Positions 47,961 through 59,794 of a stretch of 64,000 bases of DNA are shown piece by piece. The number at the start of each line of letters is the position of its first letter. Positions within the stretch are counted from its first letter, which is position 1. The stretch lies in assembly GCA_033439765.1 (NCBI GenBank), contig JAULSN010000005.1:1937001-2001000 (forward strand). The letters run 5' to 3'. The notes beneath the pieces are model-generated. The model saw only the letters and a list, made by a program, of their open reading frames with translations. It was not told the origin of the DNA and did not search any database. The DNA comes from Lasiosphaeria ovina (Eukaryota; Ascomycota; Sordariomycetes; Sordariales; Lasiosphaeriaceae). The position numbers and the translations under genes are program-made.

Positions 47961-47987
47961 CTGCACTACCTTCGGTAGGTAGTGCAG
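47961..47987. other. Perfect 11-bp inverted repeat with 5-nt loop
   Basis: CTGCACTACCT and AGGTAGTGCAG flank the loop TCGGT. This is a strong potential stem-loop in the gene-free region. No associated element was recognised. Confidence 0.85.
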
Positions 47988-50255
47988 TAGTATACATACA
48001 TACATGGCCGGGTTATTAGTAGTAGTACTTTATGTGTACCAGCTACTAAATGGTATTGATTCTCACCGAGGACTCAAAGCCCCCAAAGGAGGCCAAGATG
48101 TTACAGACAAAGAAACAAGAAACAGAGAGCTAACTGTTTCGGTTGGCCGGTATGCCCAATGGCTGATTCTCTTCTGTCCCTCCGTGCTGGTGCAGGGTAA
48201 GCAGAGCCGACGTTGTATGTGTGGATGAGGCGTTGGTGTCGAGGGTTGATTGAGCTGACCGGCCTGTACATGTACAGTAAGTACTCGGACTCGGGACTTT
48301 TGCTGGTTTGAGGCATCGACTACTAAGCCGAGCCGGGACTTCAGCTAGATAGGTGCGTATCTCTCTTTGGACATGGCCACATCAGTGCGTCCGGTTTGCG
48401 GATCGGGGGCCATCACGCTTAAACAAAGCCTTAGACTGCTTAGACGGATATCCCGGCCGCTCCGCCTTGCCCTGGTTCTCCTGCCGCCCCGGACGAAGCC
48501 CAGCCAGAGCACGGCGCAGCTTCCCCAGCTGGAGCGTGCAGAACTGACGGGCTGGAGCACGATGGAGGAAAATAGACACAGCACATGCCGACCCCATATT
48601 CTCCACATGAAACTAAAGCAGAAGAAAAGGGAAAGAAATCTAAATTAAGAATAACTTAAAGAAGCTGCTTAGGCTGTTGCTCGCTGTTAGGTGTTCGCAA
48701 GCCACACCCAGCACTTCAACCAGCTAGCAGGAGGACTAGATCGGGTAAAAGTCGTCTAAGAGCCGGGTGGCGGCGGACCGTGGTCGAACTGGAGGGGTCA
48801 CTCATCAGCGGTGTCTTGCTTTTCGTTGGGGCGGGTTTGCATGAAGATTCGGTGTTCCTTTGCCGTTGACAAGTAGAATAGTGGTTCTGGCAAGGCATTG
48901 TGTTTCCGGCTTCCCCAGAATGTCGATCCAACAAGCTTGACAGGTCGAGATGGATCGGCCGCGGAAACCAATGGGAAGGCATCCCAGCAAAGCCCGGACT
49001 GCCTGGTTTAGACAACTGCAAGATATTAACCAGATATTGCGAGAGACATGATGTCGTTGTTCGACACGAACCAAGACAAGAGTCCCCGTCGCGGAAAAGT
49101 GCAGCCAAGCCTTTGTCGGCCCACGCCCGAGTGCCTGGTTTAGGCAGGTGGGCGCTTTTCCAGGCGACAACCCCAAGAGACATGTTGCATCACAGCCGCC
49201 GAACTGCCAAAACCGACGAACAGAATTGTGGCGGTCAGACAGACAAACCCAGGCCAAGTCACAGCACGCAGACACGAGATACAGATGGTGGCGCCGCTAA
49301 TATCCCCAAGGGGCGTCTCTCGGCTCGACAGCTTCTCTCAGCGCAGTGCCAAGAGGGAAAATTCACACACATCGGTGATGAGAAGGGGACATGGATTTGC
49401 GTGCAGTCAGCCAGCGTGCCATTGCCCGACCTATCACAGCTGCGACAGTCGTCCAGTCGTCTGTCATCGAGATTCAACAAAGGCGAGGTGATGCAGGAGT
49501 ACGGATACCTGAGGTACCTAGCTTCCCGTCTCGGGCCCTAAATCTTCGAGAAAAGGCTCGGGACCTCGGAAAGGGGTACCTTAGGTATGGGAATGGAACT
49601 GCGACAGAAGCGAGAAGAACGGAGATTCGGCAGCCGGAAATTTTCCCATGGTTCGGATAGAGTAGCATCGGGAAGGCGCGAGGTGGGATGGAGGACGTGG
49701 AGCGGCCGCTTCTAAACTCGTTCCTTCCTGTGGTTCTACGCATGTACATACAGTACAGCACTGCACGCCCGTGAGTTCCGACCTGACTCGGTCGTGGGCT
49801 ATGGAATCTTCAGCCTGGAGCACTGGAAGCCGCCAAAGAAAGAATCTTCAGGTCCCATCTGCCGCCTGTAAGATCGGCAATCCGACGAAAATATTTGGGC
49901 GAGATCTGAAGAAGTCTGAGGCACAGGAGCCCCGCGGCAGGTTCCGGCCCACAGCCATCGTCCTATGTGACGGTGCCCGTGCAGAGCCCGCCTGGCAGGG
50001 AAGGGGGGTCGAAGGGTCCTACCGCATGGGAAAAGAGACAGCAGGTGATCAAGCGTTTCGGGTCCCAAGGGTGTCGAGAGCAGATGGGTGAAACATAGGC
50101 TTTTAGTGGTTGGGAACCCGTTCTCACCGGGCTCAGACCGTGACGTTACCTGGAGCCCCGCTGGCTCGACGTATTGCGCGCCGCGCTCGCGCTGGGGAAC
50201 CGATTATCGTAATCCTGCGGTTGAGGGTTCGCGTCGCCATCCAGAGGCCCATCCA

Positions 50256-50279
50256 GTGTCTGTCTGTCTGTCTGTCTGT
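50256..50279. repeat. TGTC tetranucleotide microsatellite
   Basis: About six TGTC units, followed after 40 bases by GGCAG/GGCTG tandem units (50321-50341). Both lie in intergenic DNA. Confidence 0.85.
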
Positions 50280-53200
50280 ATGCATGTATGTACCTGCCTT
50301 GTCTTGTGTGTCCGGCAGGCAGGCTGGCAGGCTGGCAGGCAGACATGTGCCAGTGCGGCCGGCCAGAGAAGGCAAAGCGGCGCAGATGCGGCATCGAGAA
50401 GGCGGCGGGCTTGCTGCTGTTGTCGTCTCAAGAATGCGCGATGCAAGGGAGGAGGCCATCAATCTGCTGTTCAGCTGAACTCTGAACTCTGAAGGGGCTG
50501 TGGGATGACGACATGCCCAACGGCAACGGCTGAAAGACCAGGCGAGTTGCGCCAATCGGTAATCCGTAGCAGATCCTGTCCTCGATCCACAAGGGGGGCC
50601 GGGTATTTCTGGCGACGGACGCATCGGAGCTGACCCCAGGTGCAGGCGAGCTGAGAGTTGACGAGCCCGTCCAGTCCATCCATCCCAGCAGGTGAGAGTG
50701 AGTGAGTGCACCAGAGATTGGCGCATGCAAATGTACCAGATTGCATCGACCAAACCAATGGCGCCGTCAAAGACAAGCACCCGGAGATGTGGACGGTCTG
50801 GGTCCCGCAGAAACTGACGCAGGTGTAAAGTGCTGGAAAAGAGGTTCCAAAAAACCAGTCCAGTCCGGCTCTATACCGGTACAGGTACATGTACATACAA
50901 TAGCAATTGTGCCTGAGGCCAGTTAAGGGCCGCTCAGACGATGCATGCCCCGGGGCTATAGTGTTTGCCGATATATCGGGCCCAGACAAAAGAAGGGATG
51001 CAGGTTAAAATTTCAGGAGCTTTACTGGGGTTTATGAATCGTGGAATTTTGACTAATACGGGTCACAGTAGTAGTCCAAAGCTGCAGGAGACGGGAGTCT
51101 AGCGAGAGCCGCCTACCTAGAACGACAGAGGCGGCATGCTATGCCAGCGCAGATCGGGCTAGAGAGGTTGAGGTGAGCAGGGCAGTTGGAGCGAAGGCGG
51201 CGATGTCTACCGTCCCGTAGCACGAGGCGGCGGTATAAGGGACGCGATACTAAGTAAAAGAGATCTTGGATACCTAGGTTGGGTTCTCGGTTCCCACCGT
51301 GCAAGGGGCCATCGCGACGACTAGACAACCCAGGGCAGTTCACCGTCTCAACCAACCTGGTTCTGTGCGCCGTGATCGCGTTGCAACCCACAGAAGTATG
51401 TCCATACTGACCAAGCCTAGGAGGAGGAGGCACTCACCTCGCCAGTCTGTCCGTCCTACCCTCGTCGGTCGGTAGGAAGCTGGATTCGAGAACAGCACTC
51501 CTGCCACCCGACGGCGTGGACACGGCTTGCGTCGCGTGTTGAATGCTCTTCACTACAACGCAGTATGCCCGTCAGGGGCGGCTCCGTCGTGATTTGTCGA
51601 CCCGGCCTGCGAATTCTAGGTTGCTCAGTATGTTGGTCATGCTCAAGTCTTCCAACGGGCGATCTGCAAACTCCATTGCTCTCAAAGGTACCCGCTTTTG
51701 TTGCAAGGATAACCCAGGCGGCTTGTCCCCAGCTGGCGAGGATGATTCCCTTCTCAAGTTCAATTATTGGGGTCCGAATGCCAATTGATCCCAGCCCCGG
51801 GCCAAGCAACAAACCGATCTGGGTACGGATCAGATACCCGCAAAAAAGCACTTGTCATCGGTTTGCTACTAACCCTACCTGCGGTGTCAAATGTATAGCT
51901 GCCATATGGAGATATCCATCGCTTGTCTGGTTCTGACAGCGTCTTACTTTCTCTGTACCTACGTTGTCATATATCCGTGAGACGTTACAGTCTATATGAA
52001 TTAACCATAACAGGAATCAGAGTTGCCCTGAGCATGCCTTTTGGTAACGAGTGCACGCAGTACGACGATAGACCCCATGTTACCCTTTTTCGTCCGAGTG
52101 TAGAATTGTGCGTACGTAACGACTATTGCAGTGCTTCGATATGACCTTGAATGGCAGGAAGTCAAGAATACCTCCCTACCTACTCCCTAGTTGCTGAACA
52201 ATTGCGAAACATTGCACATTAGAGGCGGCGACTGTCTCCAGCTTCTTGATTCGGATTCCAGAAGCAGAACCACCTTGCCTTACCTATCTGAATCGAGTTT
52301 CGAGTGCCGATCTGAATAACCCCCTGGAGGATCTGACATCTGCACGACTGCCCGCAGTGGTGGCTTTCGTTTGCGTGCGCCGAGCGGAAAATACCTATCG
52401 AGTCACCGCCCTGGTAAAGGTATGTGTCTCTGTCGCCCTCGTCTCAGCCACAGCTCGGGCCGCACACGTCGATGCCTTCCGGCTTCCAGATTTTCCAGAG
52501 CTTCTCTGCTCCCTTCTATCTCCCACCATCGGCCACGAGCGTGTAGCGTGGCAATTGTGTCCACGATGTTCCGTCCTCGTCTCCGGCCACTCAGATATCG
52601 ACGGGGTCTGGGGAAGTCATCACAAGCGGCCAAACCCATCGAGGGGACAACGACTCTCTGCCCAGACCCGGCGACGAGCAGTGCCCGCATTCCGCCATGG
52701 CCGTTGAGTTGGGTACAGTACGTATTTAAATTGAACTCTGTACTCCGTACGGAATACAGATGAGCTCCGGGCGTTCCAAACGGGATCTTGCTGCTGTTGC
52801 TGTTTGTGGCATCTTCTGTGGTTGGCCGAGGTCTCAACGCCGCTCTCCCACCCCCACCAATTTCCACCCTCCGTGCGCCAAAAGGGATCCACCCCATTCT
52901 TTGTTCGCTGTTGGCCGTCGCTCCAAAGGCGTCGACGGAGGTCGATTGGCCTTTCCGGCAGTCCTGCGCGACATCTCCGAGTGGCCCCACGCCGTGCTCA
53001 CCCACTGAGCGGTCATGTCTAATTTTGCGCAGCCGTGTGGGTTTGATGTGAGGCCGGAGCTTTCTGAAGAACAACACGAGTTAGGATTGGAAGCGTCCAT
53101 GACACACGATCCATGCAAGCATTCCCGATTCGGTAAGCTACCGACACTAATAACGCTGAACCCTCGATCCTTCCCTCGCGACCAGCTTTCCCTGCCGGAC

Positions 53201-53620
53201 GGTCCTGCTCCTGCCTCTTCCTAACTGGCCCTTGCCTTGTATTACTTGTTAGCCGATGTGTGGTGGTTGCTTGTCGTTGAGGGGATCTTTTTTCGTTCCT
53301 CCAAGTTCTCCGGCAAGCTTCTTTCCCACGCTCCTCTCTTCACGGAGCATACCTGGCAACCCAAAGGTCCCTTTGAGAGCCTAGGATAGTTGTTTTGCCA
53401 TCAGCCTAATTCGCTTCTCGGGGCGTGGTGCAGAAAGTGAGCGTGATGCGTGCTAGTCTGGAAACGGGCTTCTGGAAGACTGCCAGATCTCGGATTGGCA
53501 AGAAGTCTAAAACGCCGGGGCCGCCCTGTGGTTGTTACTCTGAGGTACCACCCGCAAATCCGCCCTCGACGCCGCGTCCCTCATCCCTGCCCTCCATGTA
53601 TACCCACACCTTCCCCTTAC

Positions 53621-53644
53621 TGTACCTGTACCTGTACCTGTACA
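53621..53644. repeat. TGTACC hexanucleotide array
   Basis: About four TGTACC units lie roughly 950 bases upstream of the Sfl1-type start codon. Confidence 0.85.
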
Positions 53645-54416
53645 TACCCCTCACACTCGCATTGCTCCCGGCTCGCGCACAAGCACGAACGTTAGCTGCG
53701 ACCTCCAGCACCTGAACAAGCCCCGTGTCAAGCCTTCCGGCACGGATACAACCCATCCATCTCCTTCATGTCCCTTCGCGTCCACTGGGCTTGACATTTC
53801 GCACCGAGCGTACACCAGAGGGCCCCCTTGGATTGGAGCCCCCGGATCGCCTTTGCGGAATATTATAATGTGCAGCACATGAGTAACATCACTTAGTGCG
53901 TGTAGTCCACCTCCTTAACCAACTAGTCGAGCCCCGCAACAACCTGGAACCTCCACTACCTAATGTAAGTTAGGTAGCCACCTGGGTTCCAGGGTATTAG
54001 GTCGTGAACGGCCGCTTTACACAGTAGCCCCAGCACTTCAAGTTCCATCCCGGTCCCCTTTGCGCCACCGGGCCAGAGACAAAAAGAACACCTACGCTCC
54101 ACTTCCGTTCGCAACCTCCCCCCTCTCTCCTCGGCTTCCCCCCTTGGAATTGTTTAAGAGCTCGAGACGGGAACCCCGTCTATCGCCACCTCGCCGGCTC
54201 CGTCAACGGTTATCGCCGCGAACATCGTGCCGTCGCCCGCAAGACTATCGGCCCCGTCTATCAGCCGTTTCGCTAGAGGGAAGCGGGCCCATGCCACGAG
54301 CCTTGAGACGACGCAGGAATCGACACCGCCGCCAGCGCATGCAGGTCCAGTAACCGTCGGCTCGTCACCTGGCTGGCCCCTACGCAATCGACTAGGCCTT
54401 CATTGGGAGCGATGAG

Positions 54417-54590
54417 GTAGGTTGGGCGCGTCTTCTGGGTGGTGCTGGACTGGATGCGCGCATGCGCCAGTCCAGTTGCTGGGGTCTCGCACCTTGCTTT
54501 ACGGGTGTCGCGGGGTTTTCGCCGGGGAAAATTTACGTCGCCGTTGTTTCCAGTGCCGAGTGTGCTGACCGTGTTCGTGTGCGCCTCCAG
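54417..54590 (+). other. Possible 5'-leader intron of the Sfl1-type gene
   Basis: A GTAGGT donor at 54417 and a GCGCCTCCAG acceptor ending at 54590, five bases before the start codon, with a GCTGAC branch-like site near 54563, would remove 174 nt from the leader. Joining the short upstream ATG at 54412 to this acceptor meets a stop at once, so the intron is best read as untranslated. This is inference from splice-site appearance only. Confidence 0.35.
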
Positions 54591-54595
54591 GGCTG

Positions 54596-56595
54596 ATGGC
54601 TAGTGTCGCTGAGAGTGCGCCGAGGAACCATCTGGTCGATGGGCCAGAGGACCCAATGGGTGCCAGAACCGTCCCAATCATAACCCCGACGATCCAGATG
54701 TCTGCGCCGTCCCCGGGCGAACCCATGGAAATCACGACTCCCACCAGCTCGTCGGCCCCCGCCTCGGCTACCAAGAGTCCGGATAGCGACGTCAATGTGA
54801 ACGGCTACAGCGAACGCTCCAACTCGGTCATGCAAAATGACCAGCTTCCCATGGACAACATTATTATGCCGGCGCCAGTCGCAGCCGCCGCAGCTGTTCA
54901 CCAGCCCAAGATAGTTCAGACTGCTTTCATCCATAAGCTATACAAGTGCGCCCACCTTACCCGGAGAGTGGAGGGAAGAGTCGCAGTGTGGAGGAAGGCT
55001 AACCCCGTGGCAGTATGCTGGAAGACAAGACGATTCAACACCTCATAGCTTGGACAACCAGTAGTGAGAGCTTCGTTGTGCAGCCTTCTCAGGAGTTCTC
55101 CAAAGTACTAGCGTATGCTTTCGTCCGCCCCTTGCCCTTTCCCAGACCCTGTCGCTGACGAGGGCAGCCAATACTTCAAACACACCAATATCTCGTCCTT
55201 CGTGAGGCAGCTCAACATGTATGGATTTCACAAAGGTGAGGACTCCCATGGCGAACACGGCGCGTGGGTGCCGCTAACGTGACGAAGTGAGCGACGTGTT
55301 CCATCACGGAGTGCCAGACACTACCTTGTGGGAGTTCAAGCACGGCAACGGAAATTTTAAGCGCGGAGATCTAATTGGGCTTCGGGAGATCAAACGCCGG
55401 GCCTCTCGCCATGCACTTGTGCACCGAGAATACAATGGCGGCCAGAAGCCACCGCCATCGCAGCCAGGGACGCCCGCCGAGCCCATGCCTCCCATGCAAG
55501 ATGGAGGTGATCCGCGACTCAACAACGTGGAGCATACTCTTTTCGACATGAACATTCGCCTCCAGCGCAACGAGGAGTACACGCAATTCATGCACGTCAA
55601 GCACCAGACCCTCATGGACACAGTGTCTCGCTTGCTCCAATTCAATCACGACCTGTCGCGCGCGGTCCTTGCCCTTGCGCCGAGCCCAGACCACCCGATA
55701 CACCGGGAAGGTAAAGTGGCGCACTCCTGGGTGTGTTTTGTTTGTGACCAGTATAGCCTAATATTTTGCCCTCTTAGTTTCGAACTTGCAAGGAGAAGTC
55801 CAGCGGCAAATGGAGACGGTCCGTTCGCTTGAGGAACCCCACGAGCCGCTCTTCGCGAGTAGCCGTCAGTACTTCTCGAGTCTGGAGAATGCTCCCGTGT
55901 CACCGCGGCAATTGCCCCAAGACGATCCCCGGAGGTCCAATCTCGCGGTTCCCCAATCTCGGCAACTAAACTACTACCGCCCCTCTGTACCCTCTAGTCT
56001 GTCAATTAGCACCCGCCGGCCGTATGGATCAATAGGCGCGAACACGACACAGTCGTCGCCGTCTTCTCTACGTGCACAGCCACCGCCGCCACCCCCTGGA
56101 CCCCATCCCTTGGCAAACGTCGAGCTGCCCAACAACCTGGCCCGACGCCACACGTCAGCCGACATTCGCGAGCATGGCTGGCAACCGAACCCCCCTCCGT
56201 TCGCATCCGGCCCCCCTTCTTCCCAATGGCCATCTTCTCCAAACCGCGTATCCATCGCAGAAGACCAGCGCATCCGAGACTCGTTCTCTCATTACTCCCT
56301 CCAAGCCGCCTCGCAACCCCACTCGAGACCAGCAACACCCCCGCCACCCCCATTCGTGAACGGAGGAGGAGGAGGCGGTGGCGGCGGCGGCGGTCCTGAT
56401 TTTGGGAGCTGGTCATGGAATTCTGCCAACAGAGGTGACAATAAGAATCTCTCTGTGAGGGACAGCTCGGGGCCGCCCACAAGGAGGGGCAGCATGGCCC
56501 ATATACTCAACCCGACAGACATGGCAGAACGAGACGACGAAGATGACTTGGATCCACGTGGTGATGATGATCGCAAGCGCAAAAGGCTGCTGTGA
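54596..56595 (+). CDS. sfl1: Sfl1-type heat-shock-factor DNA-binding regulator
   Basis: Sfl1 proteins use an HSF-type winged-helix domain to repress or activate genes; in other fungi they act in flocculation, hyphal growth, stress tolerance and, in some pathogens, virulence downstream of protein kinase A or MAP kinase. Exons 54596-54945, 55014-55112, 55168-55235, 55288-55710 and 55778-56595 give 585 residues, with introns of 68, 55, 52 and 67 nt. The HSF domain spans about residues 103-205, from [13 protein letters not shown] to the recognition-helix block [16 protein letters not shown] and [32 protein letters not shown] follows. A predicted coiled-coil region follows at about 235-290, then a Pro/Ser-rich tail with a Gly run and a basic end (RKRKRLL). 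The residue order matches Sfl1 better than Hsf1 or Skn7; there is no receiver domain. Confidence 0.9.
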
Positions 56596-58177
56596 CAGAC
56601 ACTACCGGATACGCCATCCATCCAACGCTTTCTAGCCCCTGAACCTCGCATGTCCTGCCTTGCACATAGCTCTCTGCTCCGCGAAGTCTCGCGTGTGTTT
56701 GTATAGAGACGTACGATATGACTTTTTTTTTTTTTTTTTGGATATTTCCTTTTTGGCTATGCATTTCTTTCATCTACCCTAGGCTGAGGCGGCACTGTGG
56801 AAGGAGAATTCATCTAACGGCCGAAAACATTTTGTTTGGTTTTTACGATATCCAAACCGTTGGGAGGTTGACGTATTTAACGACATATATTCCCCCTTAT
56901 CTATCTAATCAGGGCGAGGCGTGGCCCCCCACCGTTTCTCCCTTCCTATCTCGTCGACATATAACTTATCTACCTATTTTCGTTCCAAAAAGAAATTCCT
57001 GTCTGGGCGGGTGGTTTGTCTTTCCTTGTCCATGTCGGTTGGCAGGGGATGGTTGTGTTTTCGAACGAGGGAGGCAAATTCCTGTTTTAGGGGGATTTTC
57101 TTTTTTTGGTGAGGAGCTAAAAAATGAGTTGGCCCTTTCTCCCCTTTGTTAAATAAGGGTGTGCCATTTGGGGTTTGGCGGTGATTATCTGTCAGTTTTA
57201 TTGTCTTGTATCTGTGTTTTCCCCCCTCGAGTAAGTACCTACCTACCTAGTCGAGTTAGGTCTTGTGTTTTACTATTTGACTGCAACACAGTCCAAAGGA
57301 AATGTATTATGTTATGCACATTTTTACCAAACCCTTTCTATATTGCGAGGCTTCTTGGTGTCGTTTTGTGTGGGGCTTTGGGTATACGGACGGTCGTTGT
57401 GTCGTTGAGTGCCCGGTTGGTTAGTTGGTTATTGGGGCTTTTTTCGTGTCCTTTTTCTCATTCGTATGCGTGGAGATGACACATGTCGGTTCGAAGATAT
57501 CTTAGGTACGGTCGTATGGTTCTGGAGGGCATTCGCATCTGTTTGAGAGGGAGGCAATAATAAAGTGGTGAATTTGTTTTACTATTTATTTGTTGTGAAT
57601 GAAATGGGAACCGGCCGGAGGCTAACTAAGTATCCGGCCGAGATTCTGCTGTGTCAAAGGACTGGGTGGTGACGATGACTGATGATAATAAAGCCTTTGT
57701 TTTCTTCTTCTCTCTCCTTTTTTCTTGTTTTGTCTTCTCCATGCCTTCAACAACCAAGACTACTACTTGCTTGCAAAGCTCTCTCATGACTTAATTAGAT
57801 TAGCTTAGCCAGGGTGTCTGTCTGTTTAGCTGCCTTCCTAAGGTGCCTAGGGGACATATTTGTCTGTCACAGCTTCTATTCCTACCGTGTAGCACTTCCA
57901 TTGACTACTTGCGCGTGGGTGGTCGTGGTGTCTCGCGTTATGGTGTTGGTGTTTTTGGTCTAAATTTGGTTTGGGTGTTGCACAGGTATAAGAGAAGCTG
58001 GACGGCGCGTGCTATATGTAGGTGCCTGGGACGTAGTCTGAGTGGGAAAGGGGCTGAGAAACGCGTGAATGAGGCAGACGGCCAGTCGGTTCATTACAGA
58101 GCCAAAGGTAGATAGGTACCTAGCTTTTGCTTCCCCTCTTTCTATCTTCGTAAACAGATATTTATTTACATACACAA
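56596..58177. other. Convergent 3' intergenic region
   Basis: Between the 3' ends of the Sfl1-type gene (+) and the basic-protein gene (-). It is T-rich on the + strand, with a T17 run at 56723-56739 and TACCTACCTACC near 57237. No gene is supported. Confidence 0.7.
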
Positions 58178-59143
58178 CTAGGGAGCAGCAGCAGCAGCAG
58201 CAGCCGTGGTGCCCTTCTTCTTGCTCTTCTTTTTCTTCTTCTTCTTCTTCTTCGTCTTCGTCTTCGCGTTTAGCGTTCCTTCGTCTCCTAGAACCGGAGG
58301 CGCTGCTCCATCTTCCCCCTCCGCTGCCGTCTCATCCTCTTTTTCCTCCTCCTTCTTCTCCGGAGACGGCTGAGCAGCGTCCCCTCCCGCCGCCTCCTTC
58401 GCCACACTACCACCACTGCCAGTCTCCGGCGCAGTCACCGCGTTCCCGCCGCGTCCCCGCCCCCCCCCATCCACCTCCCCATTGGCGTCGCCCGCCGTCA
58501 AAGTCGTCGTGCGCGGCCTCTTGGGCACCCTGGCCTTGGACCGCCCCACGGCGCTGCGGCCGAGCTCCTCGTCCTCCTCGTCGCTGTCGTGGTTCCCGGC
58601 GGCGCCGTGGCCGCGCTTCTTGCCGCGCTGCTCCGCCTTCTGCGCGGCCGCAGACCGGCCCTCCACGCGCCGCCCGAGCTGCAGCCGCGCCCGCAGCAGC
58701 CGATCGTCGCCGCCGCTCCCTGCAACTGCCGCTGTCGACGACGACGACAGCCCCGACGGCGCCCATCCGATGCCAGCGTTAGGTGGCGCCGCGTAGAACG
58801 GGTTGAGATCCATGTCTTCGGCTGCGGCTGCGGCGGTCGTGGACAATGACGGCTTGGCCGACCGCTGCTGCTGCTGCGGGCCAAGTGAAGAAGAAGCCTT
58901 GGCGGCGAGCGACGAGAAGCCCCGTTTCTGCTCTTTCTCATTCTCGTCGCTGGCGACGATAGGCGGTGCTGTTGCTGCTGCGGCGGGCGAAGCGGTGCTG
59001 CGGCCCTTGTGCAGCGTCTCGAGGATGCGCTGGTGCTTGGCCATGCCCATCGAGATGCGGTTAAAGATTTGGTCCAGGTCCGGCGCCACGGGGAGCTTGC
59101 CCCCCGCTGGCGGCGGCGAGCCGGCGGAGCGCAGTGGTGGCAT
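58178..59143 (-). CDS. Low-complexity basic protein, possibly nuclear
   Basis: This intronless open frame of 321 residues is rich in Ala, Gly, Ser and Lys. The N-terminal part (LDQIFNRISMGMAKHQRIL, about residues 24-42) is the only segment with non-repetitive, helix-like composition, and resembles the start of a small fungal family of unknown role (DUF3245-like; not verified). Further on are clusters of basic residues (KKRGHGAAG, KARVPKRPR) that could be nuclear localisation signals, and an acidic stretch. The C terminus is a run of ten lysines followed by SKKKGTTA and poly-Ala, encoded by TTC/CTT-type and GCA repeats (58183-58262). It is a real gene by length and by ATG and stop placement, but the repeats make the annotation less secure. 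An in-frame or longer alternative was not seen. Confidence 0.55.
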   Translation of the reverse strand: MPPLRSAGSPPPAGGKLPVAPDLDQIFNRISMGMAKHQRILETLHKGRSTASPAAAATAPPIVASDENEKEQKRGFSSLAAKASSSLGPQQQQRSAKPSLSTTAAAAAEDMDLNPFYAAPPNAGIGWAPSGLSSSSTAAVAGSGGDDRLLRARLQLGRRVEGRSAAAQKAEQRGKKRGHGAAGNHDSDEEDEELGRSAVGRSKARVPKRPRTTTLTAGDANGEVDGGGRGRGGNAVTAPETGSGGSVAKEAAGGDAAQPSPEKKEEEKEDETAAEGEDGAAPPVLGDEGTLNAKTKTKKKKKKKKKSKKKGTTAAAAAAAP

Positions 59144-59794
59144 TTTTTTTCGTGGGTTTTATTTTTGTCCTTTTGGAAATAGGGGCGTAGTATTTGTTCA
59201 GGTTCTTTAAGTTGAGAGAGCGAGAAAGGAATGAGAGCCAAGTCAAAAGACGGTCGCCTTCTCGTGTTCCGATTGGCGATGAGGCGTGATCAGATCGTTT
59301 TAGAGACAAGAACCAAGGCTACTGAAATTTATGATGACGGATATCATCTCAATCTGTAATCCTCGGCACCTCCAACTCCAGACTCATGTTCATGTTGCGG
59401 CGAGTTTTGGGGCGGGCCACCCTGTGAACTTTGATGTTTGAATGGCTCGTCTTTTTCTTATCTGAGCTTAGTGCTTGATTCGCTGAGTCGCCCTTTAGCG
59501 CGCGACTCGGTATCGCATTGCCTAGGGATATTCAGCTATAGAGAGCACATATGCAGCAATCCGATATAAACATAGGTACATACCCATACTTTGTCCCCCT
59601 TCTCATTGCTAGATTCGTCGCTGTACATCATATCAGGGCTATTATCCATAAGCTGCTTTCCAATTCCGTGCCTAGAGAGGACGCCACAGTGCCATGCATG
59701 CTTGCACTCGTCTGGCTCAGAGCTGCAGTTGCTGCCGGCTGTTGACGGGCAAAGTCTCACCCCTTTTCACCTCCCACCCCAACAAGGAGATTCC
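59144..59794. other. Intergenic region
   Basis: Separates the start of the basic-protein gene (-) from the 3' end of the P450 gene (-). It should hold the former's promoter. No gene or notable repeat is seen. Confidence 0.65.

Larger units (their letters stand above)
46597..54595. other. Eight-kilobase region with no supportable gene, upstream of Sfl1-type gene
   Basis: Both strands contain reading frames up to about 224 codons, but none has a recognisable domain, signal peptide or believable splice chain, and several overlap antisense to one another. The region includes a GGGTC array (about 47105-47121), a short hairpin at 47311-47329, a perfect 11-bp hairpin at 47961-47987, TGTC and GGCAG tandem tracts (50256-50279, 50321-50341), a TACTCCGTA at 52741-52749 and a TGTACC array (53621-53644). 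It probably combines the 3' flank of mcl1 with a long regulatory region and leader for the Sfl1-type gene. Non-coding RNA genes cannot be excluded. Confidence 0.55.

Noticed and set aside
48900..49541. Open frame of 213 codons in the long gap
   Set aside because: It has an overlapping antisense frame of similar length, no domain and no plausible promoter or splice context.
52403..53077. Open frame of 224 codons on the minus strand
   Set aside because: It is Arg/Gly-rich with arbitrary composition, and opposing frames span the same DNA.
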